DNA of 54,596 bases from Pseudomonas viridiflava (GCF_900602065.1 NZ_UWFN01000079.1:1-54596); one strand, 5' to 3'; numbered from the stretch's first letter, positions 9,558 through 19,075 are shown. The notes: a model not told the origin generated them from the letters alone. Made by a program: numbers and translations.

Positions 9558-9624
9558 GAGCTGCCGAAGGCTGCGAAGCATTCAACCTGACATACCGCCA
9601 TCGCAGCCTTCGGCAGCTCCTACA
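9553..9624. repeat. REP palindrome between convergent genes
   Basis: TGTAGGAGCTGCCGAAGGC to GCCTTCGGCAGCTCCTACA. Its first bases overlap the stop region of the AraC gene, and it lies just before the end of the PepSY operon. Confidence 0.85.
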
Positions 9625-9642
9625 GTTCTAACGTTTACAGGG

Positions 9643-9975
9643 TCACGCCAGCATCTGATTAATAAAAATCAGCGGCCCGACCAACACCACGGCTGCGGCC
9701 AGCACCAACACCAGCCGTGGCAGAAACGGGATCAGGAACACCAGCAGCAGCGCACTGCCCATCAACGCCGCAAACCATTGCACCAGGCCCATACCCAAGG
9801 GAGTGGAAGCCAGTGCGGCCCACAGCGAGAGCGCCAGGCACAACCAGCCGAAGCCTTTGAGCAAGCGGCTGCGAGCAGGGCTGAGCTTGCTGTGCAGCAG
9901 CTCACCGTAGTGTTTGGTCATGGACAGGCAAAGCGCCGTGAAGCCCACGTAACACAGTAATGTCGCCAGCAACAT
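9643..9975 (-). CDS. DUF3325 small membrane protein
   Basis: This 110-residue protein has three hydrophobic segments and matches the DUF3325 family, usually the last gene of a DUF3649-PepSY-DUF3325 operon beside TonB receptor genes. Its ATG shares one base with the stop codon of the PepSY gene (TGATG), a sign of coupled translation. Its individual function is unknown; a supporting role in ferric-siderophore reduction at the inner membrane is inferred from context. Confidence 0.82.
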   Translation of the reverse strand: MLLATLLCYVGFTALCLSMTKHYGELLHSKLSPARSRLLKGFGWLCLALSLWAALASTPLGMGLVQWFAALMGSALLLVFLIPFLPRLVLVLAAAVVLVGPLIFINQMLA

Positions 9976-11555
9976 CAGTGAACCTCACTTTCAAGTCGGG
10001 CTGACCGTGAATGTTGTTCAACCGCAGCCGTGGCTATCGGCCGTACCGGGCGAAATTTTCTGGCGCCCCAGGCCATGAAGAGGCCGGTACATAAAGCGGT
10101 CAGATCAAAACCCGCCAGCACCCAATCCTGTTTCTGCACTGAGGCCAGCAAGTAGTGGCCGCTGGTAACGATATCCAGCAACGGCAAACCGGCAAACAGC
10201 ACCGCGCCCAACATCAACTGCTCGCGCCACGCCTGACGGCCTTTGCGCAGCAGCGCATGCAGCACCGAAAGGCCCCAGACACTGAAGAACAGGTTGATCT
10301 CCCAATCACTGCGCTCGGCAAGCCCGACCGGCAGCAAGCGATTACCCCAGAAGAATGCAGCGACGGCAAGCATCAACCCGGCCATGCCTGCGATGTTAAG
10401 CACTTCCACCAGCCGCAGCTCAAAGGGCAACACTCCGGTCTTGGCGTGTTTGACCTGACGCTTGGCCAGCCACATGACCAACCCGGTGCCAATCATGGCC
10501 GTCCCGGCGATACCAAACACAAAATACAGCCAGCGCAACAATGGCCAGGCAAACTCCCCCAGATGCAGCCCGTACATCGCACCATAGACCTGCAACGGTA
10601 CGGAGCGCTGAGTCGGCAAGGTCAGCACTTCACCACTCACCCCGTTGAACACGACGTTGGCACCCGGATCATGAATGACGCTGCTGCCTGCGCCCGGAGA
10701 CACCACGACTGTTGCGGCGGCGTCCCCCGGGTTATAGACCACCAGCCGGCTGACCTCTTTGTCCGGCCATTGCTGCGCACCCGCACGCACCATCGGCGCA
10801 AGAGGTGCGAGGGGCGCGGGCGTACCGGTTGCCTTGGCAGTATTGGTATTCGGAAAGATATCGGCAAAGAACGCCTGGGTGTCCTTGCCATACGAGGCGA
10901 CGATACTGGCGGGCATGACCATCGACATGAAGATCACCAGGCTGCTGTAGGTAATCATCAGATGAAATGGCAGCGCCAGCACGCCAATTGCGTTATGCCC
11001 GTCCAGCCAGGAGCGCTGACCTTTGCGCGGCCTGAAGGTGAAGAACTCCTTGAAAATCTTCTTGTGGGTAATGATCCCGGTGATCAGCGCAATGAACATC
11101 AACATGGCGGCAATGGTCGACAGCCAGCGGCCCCATGGATGCGGCATTTGCAGCTGGAAGTGGAACCGATAGAAAAACTCGCCGCCCATGCTGCTGCGCG
11201 TCTGGATTTCTTCGCCGGTCTGCGGGTCCAGGTTCTTGCGGGTAAACGCGCCGCGCTTGCCCTCTTGCGCCGCGGTCTGCCACATCAGCCCCAGAGCAGG
11301 TTCGCGCTCATCGGGCAGATCGATAAACCAACGTGTAGCGTTCGCAGCGTTCTGCTGCAGGTAAGCCTGGGCCCGATCAACACTGGCCTCGGTGTTTACC
11401 ACCCGCGCCGGAATTTCCGGATGGGTCCAGCGGTTAATTTCTTCCTTGAAGTAGGACAGGGTCCCGGTCAGGAAGATCGCAAACAACAGCCAGCCGAATA
11501 CCAGTCCGATCCAGGTGTGCAGCCAGGCCATTGCCTGACGAAAACCTTCCTTCAT
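9975..11555 (-). CDS. PepSY-associated TM protein (FoxB/PiuB-like ferrisiderophore reductase)
   Basis: This 526-residue inner-membrane protein has a first helix near residues 12-35, a periplasmic loop, helices near 140-165 and 190-215, a second large periplasmic PepSY-like region, and four or more C-terminal helices. It starts at 11555 (MKEGFRQAMAWLHTWIGL); a longer frame back to 11744 only reads the overlapping DUF3649 gene. The family includes FoxB and PiuB, implicated in reducing iron released from siderophores. It overlaps DUF3649 by ATGA and diverges from fecIRA behind a Fur-box-like site, so it probably serves iron release after uptake. Confidence 0.85.
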   Translation of the reverse strand: MKEGFRQAMAWLHTWIGLVFGWLLFAIFLTGTLSYFKEEINRWTHPEIPARVVNTEASVDRAQAYLQQNAANATRWFIDLPDEREPALGLMWQTAAQEGKRGAFTRKNLDPQTGEEIQTRSSMGGEFFYRFHFQLQMPHPWGRWLSTIAAMLMFIALITGIITHKKIFKEFFTFRPRKGQRSWLDGHNAIGVLALPFHLMITYSSLVIFMSMVMPASIVASYGKDTQAFFADIFPNTNTAKATGTPAPLAPLAPMVRAGAQQWPDKEVSRLVVYNPGDAAATVVVSPGAGSSVIHDPGANVVFNGVSGEVLTLPTQRSVPLQVYGAMYGLHLGEFAWPLLRWLYFVFGIAGTAMIGTGLVMWLAKRQVKHAKTGVLPFELRLVEVLNIAGMAGLMLAVAAFFWGNRLLPVGLAERSDWEINLFFSVWGLSVLHALLRKGRQAWREQLMLGAVLFAGLPLLDIVTSGHYLLASVQKQDWVLAGFDLTALCTGLFMAWGARKFRPVRPIATAAVEQHSRSARLESEVH

Positions 11556-11896
11556 GACAACCACCGTCCCAGACCGAAAACAGCCGCCAGAATGGCCGCA
11601 GGCAGCAGAATACCTGCCCATGCCCGCCACGCCGTACGGCATGCAAAGCACCAGATCACCGCCAACAGATAGGCCACAAACGACAACATCATGCCGGTGA
11701 CAACCGCATCGGCGCGGGGCATCGGCAGCCATTGGGTGATGCACACGCTGCTCAGGGCTGCAATCAGATAACCGCCGAACAGTGCGGCGACAATGCGTGA
11801 AGTGACCGCCAGCCGATAAGCCAGGGAAACCACGGCAGCTTGGGCTTTACGGGTTCGTTTACGGGTTTGAGGAGCGTCCATGGTCGCGTCGTTCAT
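11552..11896 (-). CDS. DUF3649 membrane protein
   Basis: This 114-residue protein has three hydrophobic segments after a basic N-terminus, as in the DUF3649 family. It is first in the DUF3649-PepSY-DUF3325 operon, and its stop codon overlaps the PepSY start as ATGA. ATG at 11896 is used; ATG at 11881 is equally possible, as neither has a strong ribosome site. Iron-dependent control is likely through the shared intergenic Fur-box-like site. Confidence 0.8.
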   Translation of the reverse strand: MNDATMDAPQTRKRTRKAQAAVVSLAYRLAVTSRIVAALFGGYLIAALSSVCITQWLPMPRADAVVTGMMLSFVAYLLAVIWCFACRTAWRAWAGILLPAAILAAVFGLGRWLS

Positions 11897-12023
11897 CAAT
11901 GAGCAATCGTCAGTAAAGGACAGCGCTCAGTGAAACATGGGCGTTGAATCGGCATGGGGATATCCTGATCGGGAGGCTATCGAGCAGGATATTCTTTGAT
12001 GTCCCGCACGAACAGAACGCAAT

Positions 12024-12042
12024 ATTAATGATAAATATTCTC
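12024..12042. promoter_or_regulatory. Fur-box-like site between the PepSY operon and fecI
   Basis: ATTAATGATAAATATTCTC matches the 19-base Fur consensus (GATAATGATAATCATTATC) at 14 positions by hand count. It sits 63 bases before the fecI start and about 130 before the divergent DUF3649 start, so it may repress both. Confidence 0.7.
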
Positions 12043-12104
12043 ATACGCAAAAGAGTCTGCCAGAATCCGCGCAATTAAATGGTTCATTGCGGACTGCAGC
12101 AGTC

Positions 12105-12608
12105 ATGCCCCTCGCCCAATACGCGCTCAACGAAACTGTCGAAGGACTGTATCACGCCCATCACAACTGGCTGACGGGCTGGTTGCGGCGTCGGCTGGGC
12201 TGCCCGCACAGCGCTGCGGACCTGGCTCAGGATACATTCGTCAAAGTCCTGCTGGCTCGCGATACGCCGCAGATTATCGAACCCAGAGCGTTCCTGACCA
12301 CCATCGCCAAGCGCGTATTGTTCAACCACTACCGCCGTCAGGACCTTGAACGCGCCTATTACCAGACGCTGGCAGAAATGCCGGAGTGTGTCGCGCCTTC
12401 GGAAGAAGAGCGGGCGATCATTCTGGAAACATTGCTGGAACTGGACCAGTTGCTCGATGGCCTGCCTGTTGCGGTCAAGCAGGCGTTCCTGTTGTCGCAA
12501 GTCGACGGCCTGAGCCACGGTGAAATCGCCACACAGTTGGGCATTTCCATCGCCACGGTCAAACGGCATCTGAGCAAGGCGCTGTTGCGCTGCTACTTCG
12601 CATTATGA
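12105..12608 (+). CDS. fecI: FecI-type ECF sigma factor
   Basis: This 167-residue ECF sigma factor directs RNA polymerase to the ferric citrate transport promoter. Region 2 (about residues 15-75, with DLAQDTFVKV) and region 4 (about 110-160, with LSHGEIATQLGIS) are both clear, and overall it resembles E. coli FecI. ATG at 12105 is preferred; TTG at 12087 would add six residues. Its stop overlaps the fecR start as ATGA, and fecA follows. Expression is expected under low iron through the upstream Fur-box-like site. Confidence 0.9.
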   Translation: MPLAQYALNETVEGLYHAHHNWLTGWLRRRLGCPHSAADLAQDTFVKVLLARDTPQIIEPRAFLTTIAKRVLFNHYRRQDLERAYYQTLAEMPECVAPSEEERAIILETLLELDQLLDGLPVAVKQAFLLSQVDGLSHGEIATQLGISIATVKRHLSKALLRCYFAL

Positions 12609-13582
12609 ATCCGAACAACGAATCCCTGAACAAATCAGATATCGCGCCAGCGGTGGCCGAGCAGGCGGTGAGCTGGCTGATCGAAATGCAGAGCGGTGCC
12701 CTCGCCCCGCTACGCCAGCAGGCCTGGCAGTTGTGGTTGAACAGCAATACCGAGCACCAACGGGCCTGGGCCCATATTCAGCGGGTCAATCAGCGCTTGA
12801 GCGGGCTGTCGTCGCCACTGGCGCATGCCGCCCTTAATGCACCGAGGTCCAGTAGCCGACGCCAGGCGCTGAAATTGCTGTTGCTGCTGGGCGCGGGGTC
12901 CGCTGCAGGTTGGGGCTTGCGCGATCAGCTTTCGCTGCAACCGCTGCTCGCCGATTACCATAATGGTGTTGGCGAGCGACGCAAGATCGCACTCGACGAC
13001 GGCAGCGAAATCCACCTGAACACGGCGAGCGCCATTGACCTGCGTTTCGATGCCGAACAGCGCCTTATCAAACTGCTGCAAGGCGAAATAATGCTGACAG
13101 TCGCGGACGATCCCCGGCCGCTGAAACTGACCACGGCCGAGGGCAGCGTTCACCCTATATCGGCGGCGAGCCGTTTCGACGTGCGCCAGCTCGAAGGCAA
13201 AACACAGTTGGCCGTATTCAGCGGCGCAGTGCAGTTGAACCCGACGACCTTCACTGGCCCGGGCTTGCAGTTACAGGCCGCGCAGCAGGCCGTGTTCAAC
13301 CGCAATGCATGGGAGCCGGTAAAGGCGCTGGACGCCAACAGCGGCGCCTGGGCCGATGGCATGCTGGTCGCAGCGCACATGCGCCTGCAGGATTTCCTCG
13401 CCGAACTGAGCCGCTACCGTCGTGGCCACCTGCAATGCGATGCGAAAGTGGCTGACCTGCTTATTTCAGGGAGTTATCCACTGGCCAACAGCGAACGAAT
13501 TCTGGACTTGCTGGAGGTGGCACTGCCGGTGCGGGTCAAGCGGTTTACCCGGTATTGGGTGAGTGTCGAAGCACGGGTTTAG
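12605..13582 (+). CDS. fecR: FecR anti-sigma / sigma regulator
   Basis: This 325-residue inner-membrane regulator passes the ferric citrate signal from FecA to FecI. The N-terminal cytoplasmic domain (about 15-80) carries the conserved Trp residues that bind the sigma factor. A membrane segment follows at about 88-105, directly after a twin-arginine (RR at 85-86). The periplasmic FecR domain (about 115-230) and C-terminal STN-like region bind the receptor. It overlaps fecI by four bases. Confidence 0.9.
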   Translation: MNPNNESLNKSDIAPAVAEQAVSWLIEMQSGALAPLRQQAWQLWLNSNTEHQRAWAHIQRVNQRLSGLSSPLAHAALNAPRSSSRRQALKLLLLLGAGSAAGWGLRDQLSLQPLLADYHNGVGERRKIALDDGSEIHLNTASAIDLRFDAEQRLIKLLQGEIMLTVADDPRPLKLTTAEGSVHPISAASRFDVRQLEGKTQLAVFSGAVQLNPTTFTGPGLQLQAAQQAVFNRNAWEPVKALDANSGAWADGMLVAAHMRLQDFLAELSRYRRGHLQCDAKVADLLISGSYPLANSERILDLLEVALPVRVKRFTRYWVSVEARV

Positions 13583-13597
13583 CCAACACTGAACAGC

Positions 13598-13687
13598 TGT
13601 TGGAGCGAGGCTTGCCCGCGAAGAACGATAACGCGCAGTGCCTGATGCAACGCAGCGGCAGATTCGCGGGCAAGCCTCGCTCCAACA
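13598..13687. repeat. REP palindrome between fecR and fecA
   Basis: TGTTGGAGCGAGGCTTGCCC pairs with GGGCAAGCCTCGCTCCAACA over a loop of about 50 bases. It may attenuate transcription from fecR into fecA. Confidence 0.85.
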
Positions 13688-13784
13688 GAGCATTTAATTA
13701 TTTTTCAAAAACGCTGAGCCGTTTTCGACTCCTCGCGTGACAGACAGGGAAAGCACCTTAATCCTCTCGCCCAAGGACTCCTGT

Positions 13785-16139
13785 ATGTCAGTTCGCCCCA
13801 GCCGTTTGTCTCCCCTGTCTCGCTCGTTGCGGCATATCGTATTTGGTGCCGGTCTTTCCCTGTGCAGCGTGCCGCTGGTGCATGCGGCAGAGGCCGACAG
13901 CAAGACGTATCACATTGCCCCAAGCCCGCTGGAGAACGCGCTGAATCAGTTCGGTCGTGAAGCAGGCGTGCTGATTTCTTTCGGCTCGCAAGTCACCAGC
14001 GGTTTGCAAAGCCGTGGGCTGGAGGGCCAATACACGCCAGAACAGGGTTTGGCAGCGTTACTCGAAGGCACAGGCCTGCAAGCCAATCCCGATGGGCAGG
14101 ACGGCTTCACCTTGCAGCCAGTGAGCGCGCAGGCCAACGGCCCGGTTGAGCTTGGGGCGTCGACCATCGTCGGTGACTGGCTGGGCGAAGCGCAACAGAC
14201 TGATGTCTTCGAGCACCCTGGGGCGCGGGACGTGATCCGCCGCGAAGAAATCGAGCGGATGGGCGCCAGCACTGCACGGGAAGTACTCAATCGTATTCCT
14301 GGCGTCAACGCCCCGGAAAACAACGGCACCGGTAGCCATGACATGGCGCTGAACTTCGGCATCCGTGGCCTCAATCCACGTCTGGCATCGCGCTCGACGG
14401 TATTGATGGACGGCATCCCGGTGCCCTTCGCACCTTATGGTCAGCCGCAACTGTCCTTCGCGCCGATCAGCATGGGCAACATGGATGCGGTGGACGTGGT
14501 CCGCGGTGGCGGTGCGGTGCGTTATGGCCCGCAGAACGTCGGCGGGGTCGTCAACTTCGTGACCCGCGCCATCCCCGATGAGCCAACGCTCAAAGGCGGT
14601 TTCCAGACCGAAACCAGTCCTTCCTCCAGCCACGACGGCTTCAAGACCACGGGTAACGTGCTGGCGGGTGGCACGGCCGACAATGGTCTGGGAGGTGCGA
14701 TTCTGTACACCGGCGTGCGTGGCGGCGACTGGCGCGAGCACAGCGATACCCAGATCGACGACTTGATCCTCAAGGGTAAATACCAGATCGACGACGCCAA
14801 CAGTGTTAACGCCATGGCTCAGTACTACGAAGGCGAAGCGGATATGCCGGGCGGGCTGAACGTCGCCGACTACAAGGAAGATCCCTATCAGTCGACGCGT
14901 TTGAAAGACAAGTTCTGGGGCCGTCGTACTATGGTCAACTTCGGTTATCGCTACGAAGAAAATGCGCGGGTTTTCACCGCCAATACCTTCTTCACCAAGA
15001 CGTTGCGCAGCGGCTACCTGGAGCAAGGAAGCTTCGTTTCACTGTCGCCTCGCGAGTACTGGGTACGTGGCCTGGAGACGCGCTTCTCTCAGGGGTTTGC
15101 GTTGGGCGAAAGCTGGCATGAAGTGGGCGTCGGTTATCGCTACATCAACGAAGCCGGGCACGAATTGCGCTATCGCGAAAACACCGTGAACAATGTGTTG
15201 CCGACCACCAGCAGCCGTTACGACCGCGATACCCGTGGCGCGACTGAAGCCAATGCAATCTACATTGATGACCGCATCGATATTGGCAAGTGGACCATCA
15301 CACCGGGCATTCGCTACGAAAGGATCGACACGGCGCAGTCCGATAACTTCAACAACCTCAAATACAAGGGCGACTACAACACCGCCCTGCCCGCTTTGAA
15401 CGTGCTGTATCACCTGACCGATAGCTGGAACCTGTATGCCAACACCGAGGGTTCATTCGGCAGCGTGCAGTACAGTCAGATGTCCAGTCGCATTGCCGGG
15501 GGTGAAGTCAAACCCGAGAAAGCCCGCACCTGGGAATTGGGGACGCGCTACGACAACGGCAACCTGCGTGCAGAGATCGGCGCATTCCTGATCAACTTTG
15601 ATAACCAGTACGAAACAAATCAGACCGACAGCAGCGTTATTGCCCGTGGCGAAACCCGTCATCAGGGGATCGAGACCAGCGTCAACTATGCGTTGGCCGG
15701 ACTGAACCCGGCGTTGGCAGGCTTCGATGTGTACGCCACCTATGCCTTTGTCGATGCGACGATTCGCGAAGACGGCCCGAACAAGGGCAACCGCGTACCG
15801 TTTGCGTCGAAACACAAAGGCACCCTTGGCGTGGCGTATACCGAAGGCCAGTGGAAGCTGAATCTGGACAGTTCGTACCAGAGCGATCAATTCGCCGACA
15901 ATGCCAACACCCGCACAGAAACAGCCAACGGCGCTGCAGGCCAGATCCCCGGATATATGTTGTTCAGCACCCGTGCCGCTTACGATTTTGGCCCGCAGCT
16001 ATCCGACTTGAACATCGCGGTCGGGGTGAAGAACATCTTCAACCACGAGTACTTCACCCGCTCGTTTGACGACAACAACCGAGGCAAATACGTCGGAGAA
16101 CCACGCACGGTGTATGTGCAGACTTCTGTGGCGTTTTGA
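13785..16139 (+). CDS. fecA: Ferric citrate outer-membrane receptor FecA
   Basis: This 784-residue TonB-dependent transducer imports ferric dicitrate and signals its presence to FecR. After a signal peptide (ends near VHAAEA) there is an STN signalling domain (about residues 40-110), a plug (about 150-275) and a 22-strand barrel ending in aromatic SVAF. The plug carries stretches recalled as near identical to E. coli FecA, such as NFGIRGLNPRLASRSTVLMD and DGIPVPFAPYGQPQLS. ATG at 13785 gives the signal peptide; GTG at 13737 would add 16 residues before it. It follows fecI-fecR, with a REP in the 202-base gap. Confidence 0.95.
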   Translation: MSVRPSRLSPLSRSLRHIVFGAGLSLCSVPLVHAAEADSKTYHIAPSPLENALNQFGREAGVLISFGSQVTSGLQSRGLEGQYTPEQGLAALLEGTGLQANPDGQDGFTLQPVSAQANGPVELGASTIVGDWLGEAQQTDVFEHPGARDVIRREEIERMGASTAREVLNRIPGVNAPENNGTGSHDMALNFGIRGLNPRLASRSTVLMDGIPVPFAPYGQPQLSFAPISMGNMDAVDVVRGGGAVRYGPQNVGGVVNFVTRAIPDEPTLKGGFQTETSPSSSHDGFKTTGNVLAGGTADNGLGGAILYTGVRGGDWREHSDTQIDDLILKGKYQIDDANSVNAMAQYYEGEADMPGGLNVADYKEDPYQSTRLKDKFWGRRTMVNFGYRYEENARVFTANTFFTKTLRSGYLEQGSFVSLSPREYWVRGLETRFSQGFALGESWHEVGVGYRYINEAGHELRYRENTVNNVLPTTSSRYDRDTRGATEANAIYIDDRIDIGKWTITPGIRYERIDTAQSDNFNNLKYKGDYNTALPALNVLYHLTDSWNLYANTEGSFGSVQYSQMSSRIAGGEVKPEKARTWELGTRYDNGNLRAEIGAFLINFDNQYETNQTDSSVIARGETRHQGIETSVNYALAGLNPALAGFDVYATYAFVDATIREDGPNKGNRVPFASKHKGTLGVAYTEGQWKLNLDSSYQSDQFADNANTRTETANGAAGQIPGYMLFSTRAAYDFGPQLSDLNIAVGVKNIFNHEYFTRSFDDNNRGKYVGEPRTVYVQTSVAF

Positions 16140-16158
16140 TACACCGCGTCGCCTGCAT

Positions 16159-16503
16159 CGTCGGAATGCCGCCCAGACCAAGCCTCGCTCCCACAGTGAT
16201 CGCATTCCCCTGTAGGAGCCGAGCTTGCTCGCGATGAACGATGACGCGGTGTGGCTACTGGCTGCATCGCGGGCAAGCCCGGCTCCCACAATGATCGCAT
16301 TCCCCTGTAGGAGCCGAGCTTGCTCGCGATGAACGATAACGCGGTGTGGCTACTGGCTGCATCGCGGGCAAGCCCGGCTCCCACAGTGATCGCATTACCC
16401 TGTAGGAGCCGAGCTTGCTCGCGATGAACGATAACGCGGTGTGGCTTGTGGCCGCGTCTCATGCATCGTCGGAATGCCGCCCAGACCAAGCCCGGCTCCC
16501 ACA
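16159..16503. repeat. Tandem REP array, period 95, three copies
   Basis: TGTAGGAGCCGAGCTTGCTC starts at 16211, 16306 and 16401, an exact 95-base period. Each unit joins that arm to an inverted GCAAGCCCGGCTCCCAC arm. The array is flanked by matching units with GTCGGAATGCCGCCCAGACC at 16159 and 16467. It fills the 373-base gap 16140-16512 between two convergent receptor genes, which holds no gene. Confidence 0.9.
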
Positions 16504-16512
16504 ATGATGGTC

Positions 16513-19005
16513 TTACCAGCGATACGTCGCACTGGCCTGCACGGTGCGTTGCGAGCCATACCAGCACCAGCCATAACCGCTGCAGGACGCGACGTATTCC
16601 TTGTCGGCCAGGTTGGTGACGTTCAGCGCCAGCCGCAGGTTGTCCATCGGGTTGTAGAGGCTTGGAATATCGTAGTGCGCTGATGCGTCGAATAAAGTGT
16701 AGCCAGGCACCTTCAGCGAGTTGGCTGTGTCACCCCAGGTCGAGCCGACATAACGCGTGCCACCGCCAACCCCGAAGCCTTTCATCTGGCCATCACGGAA
16801 GGTGTAATCAACCCAGGCGGAGGCGGTATGACGGGGAATCGCCACCGACGTCTTGCCCTCAGCCGACTCGACAGGGCCATTGGCGATGCCACTTCCTGGT
16901 GACACCCTGACGGTGTTGTTAGATTGGGTAGTCTTGTTATCCAGATACGCATAGGCCGCCGTGATGTCCAGGTTATCACTCAAGCTAGCCTTGCCTTCCA
17001 GCTCGAAACCCCGCGACTGCACCTCACCGGATTGCACCTGACACCTTGCACCGTTACACCGAGGCGCTGGATCCGGGTCAGGGGTCAGCACATTGGTTCT
17101 ACGCAGATCAAAAATCGAGGCGGTAATGAAGCTGTTGCTTCCAGGCGGCTGATACTTGATACCCAATTCGTACTGCGTGCCTTCGGTTGGATCAAACGGT
17201 TTGTCACCTAGACCGGTGCCCGATTGCGGCTCAAAGGATTCGGAATAGCTGATGTAGGGCGCCAAGCCGTTATCGAATAGATAGACCAGCCCGAGCCGTC
17301 CGGTAAACGCCTCGGCTTCAGTTGAGCTTTTGGTTTTAACTTTGGTGGCGATGTTCTGCGAACTGTTGGTGCTGTCAGCCCAGTCGTAACGGCCACCGGC
17401 CAGGAACACCCACTTGTCCCACTTCATCTGCTCTTGCAGATAGAGGCCCTTTTGCTGGCTGCGGCCTGTGGCGTCGGAGACGTAAGGGGGCAGTGTCACG
17501 GGGTTGCCATAGACCGGATTGAAGATATCCAGCGATAACGTGTCTGGAAAATTGGACGCCTTGGTATCGGTACTGGTGTTCTGATAATCGGCACCAAACA
17601 GTACGGTGTGCTGCAACGGCCCGGTGGCGAATTTCGCCTGAACTTGATTATCAATTGTGTAGGAATCGATGTTCACATCTGTCGCGATGACGCTGCGATC
17701 CAAGGTGCGGAAATCGTCCTGCAGCGACTTGTTGTACACGCTGCGATAGAGCCCCTCGCTGCGCATGTACCGAGTGTTCTGACGGATCGTCCAGACATCA
17801 TTCAGATGATGCTCGAACAGATATCCAAGCGCGTAATAATTACGGTCGCTTTTCTCGAAATCCTTCTCGCCATCATAAAAATCGACGTCAATGTCCCGAC
17901 CTGTCGGGCTTCTCAACACCGACCCAAACGCAGGAACGGCCCCATACGACGCCCCCTTCGGATCAGCCTGATAATTGGCCAGCAGCGTCAGCGAAGTATC
18001 CTCACTCGGACGCCAGGTAAACGCACCGGCGATGGACTGGCGACGGGTTTCAGTGTGCTCGACCTGCCCGTCGGCATCGTCGTACAAACCGGAAAGACGA
18101 TACGAATAAACCCCTTGATCATCGATCGGCCCCCCGAAATCGAAGGTCGTACGTTTTTTGTTGAAGGTGCCGTAGGTCAAGCCGATTTCATGAAACGGTG
18201 TCTCGGTCGGCAGTTTGCTGACCATGTTCACTACACCGCTAGGGCTGGCCTGCCCGTACAGCACTGAAGATGGGCCACGCAGAACTTCAACGCGCTCAAG
18301 GTCGAAGGCGTCTTTCTGCGGGGAAGCATCGCGGCTGCCCGGCATGCGCAAACCGTCCAGGTAAGTCGCGGGCGAGAAGCCTCGGATACTCAATTGGTCC
18401 AGGCGTGAAGCAGTCGCACCGCGCGTTTCGGGCACAACCGCTGCCGTGTAGCGCAGGATCTGGTTCAGGCTCTGGGCGCCTTGCGCAGTCATCTGGTCCT
18501 TGGTCACCACCGAAATCGATTGCGGGGTTTCAATCAACGCCGTGTCGGTCTTGGTCCCGGTACGACCACGGGTAGCCACGTAACCAGACACCGGCCCCGA
18601 GGCCGTTTCGCCCCGCCAGGCCCCCTGGATATCTGTAGCGCCCAGCTCCATTGCACCCGCAACCGACTCGGGCGCAGCCTCGATGCGATAGCGACTGGAC
18701 GACAACGCCGTGGCCCGCAAACCACTGCCGGCAAGCACACGCGCCAGCGCGACTTGGGTATCGAATTCACCCTGCAGGCCAGCGCTGTGCTTGCCCCGGG
18801 TCAGCGCCGGGTCGAAGGCTAGTACCAGATTCGCCTGCTCGGCCAGGCTATTGAGCGCCTGGCTTAAATCACCGGCCGGTATCGAGAAATTTCGTACGGA
18901 GGCCTGCGAGGCCGAAACGGTTTCAGCAGCATGGAGCGGCGCAATGGCAAACGCCATGACGACGGCCAAAGCCAGTGGTTGCAGAGAATGGACAGCGCGT
19001 GACAT
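16513..19005 (-). CDS. TonB-dependent hydroxamate-siderophore receptor (FhuA/FoxA type) with STN domain
   Basis: This 830-residue outer-membrane receptor has a signal peptide (ends near LHAAE), an STN signalling domain (about 35-110), a plug (about 160-270, with IETPQSISVV and LRGPSSVLYGQASPSG) and a beta barrel ending in ATYRW. The C-terminal pattern with two close cysteines (SCSGYGWCWYG) recalls ferrichrome/ferrioxamine receptors, so a hydroxamate ligand is inferred. ATG at 19005 has AAGGA six bases upstream. The STN domain implies a partner FecR. The nearest same-strand sigma/FecR pair (20744-21289 and 19785-20747) is separated from it by the opposite-strand hpf gene. Confidence 0.88.
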   Translation of the reverse strand: MSRAVHSLQPLALAVVMAFAIAPLHAAETVSASQASVRNFSIPAGDLSQALNSLAEQANLVLAFDPALTRGKHSAGLQGEFDTQVALARVLAGSGLRATALSSSRYRIEAAPESVAGAMELGATDIQGAWRGETASGPVSGYVATRGRTGTKTDTALIETPQSISVVTKDQMTAQGAQSLNQILRYTAAVVPETRGATASRLDQLSIRGFSPATYLDGLRMPGSRDASPQKDAFDLERVEVLRGPSSVLYGQASPSGVVNMVSKLPTETPFHEIGLTYGTFNKKRTTFDFGGPIDDQGVYSYRLSGLYDDADGQVEHTETRRQSIAGAFTWRPSEDTSLTLLANYQADPKGASYGAVPAFGSVLRSPTGRDIDVDFYDGEKDFEKSDRNYYALGYLFEHHLNDVWTIRQNTRYMRSEGLYRSVYNKSLQDDFRTLDRSVIATDVNIDSYTIDNQVQAKFATGPLQHTVLFGADYQNTSTDTKASNFPDTLSLDIFNPVYGNPVTLPPYVSDATGRSQQKGLYLQEQMKWDKWVFLAGGRYDWADSTNSSQNIATKVKTKSSTEAEAFTGRLGLVYLFDNGLAPYISYSESFEPQSGTGLGDKPFDPTEGTQYELGIKYQPPGSNSFITASIFDLRRTNVLTPDPDPAPRCNGARCQVQSGEVQSRGFELEGKASLSDNLDITAAYAYLDNKTTQSNNTVRVSPGSGIANGPVESAEGKTSVAIPRHTASAWVDYTFRDGQMKGFGVGGGTRYVGSTWGDTANSLKVPGYTLFDASAHYDIPSLYNPMDNLRLALNVTNLADKEYVASCSGYGWCWYGSQRTVQASATYRW

Positions 19006-19075
19006 GGACAATCCTTGGCATGGAAGTTAGGTACTCCTAGCCATGACGCACACCGGCGAAAAACAGACAGTGAAT

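Noticed and set aside
10155..11672. A 505-codon plus-strand open frame
   Set aside because: It is antisense to the PepSY protein gene, is rich in His, Gln and Arg as shadow frames are, and has no family signature.
13748..13753. GGAAAG as a FecI-type -35 element for fecA
   Set aside because: It is only about 35 bases from the fecA start, so transcription would begin at the start codon; no matching -10 element was convincing.
16159..16503. A CRISPR-like regular repeat
   Set aside because: The units contain inverted REP arms, the spacers are also repeated, and no cas genes are near.
15980..16567. A minus-strand frame of 195 codons across the receptor end and REP array
   Set aside because: Its translation is a repeat of the REP units and the antisense of fecA, with no independent start signal.
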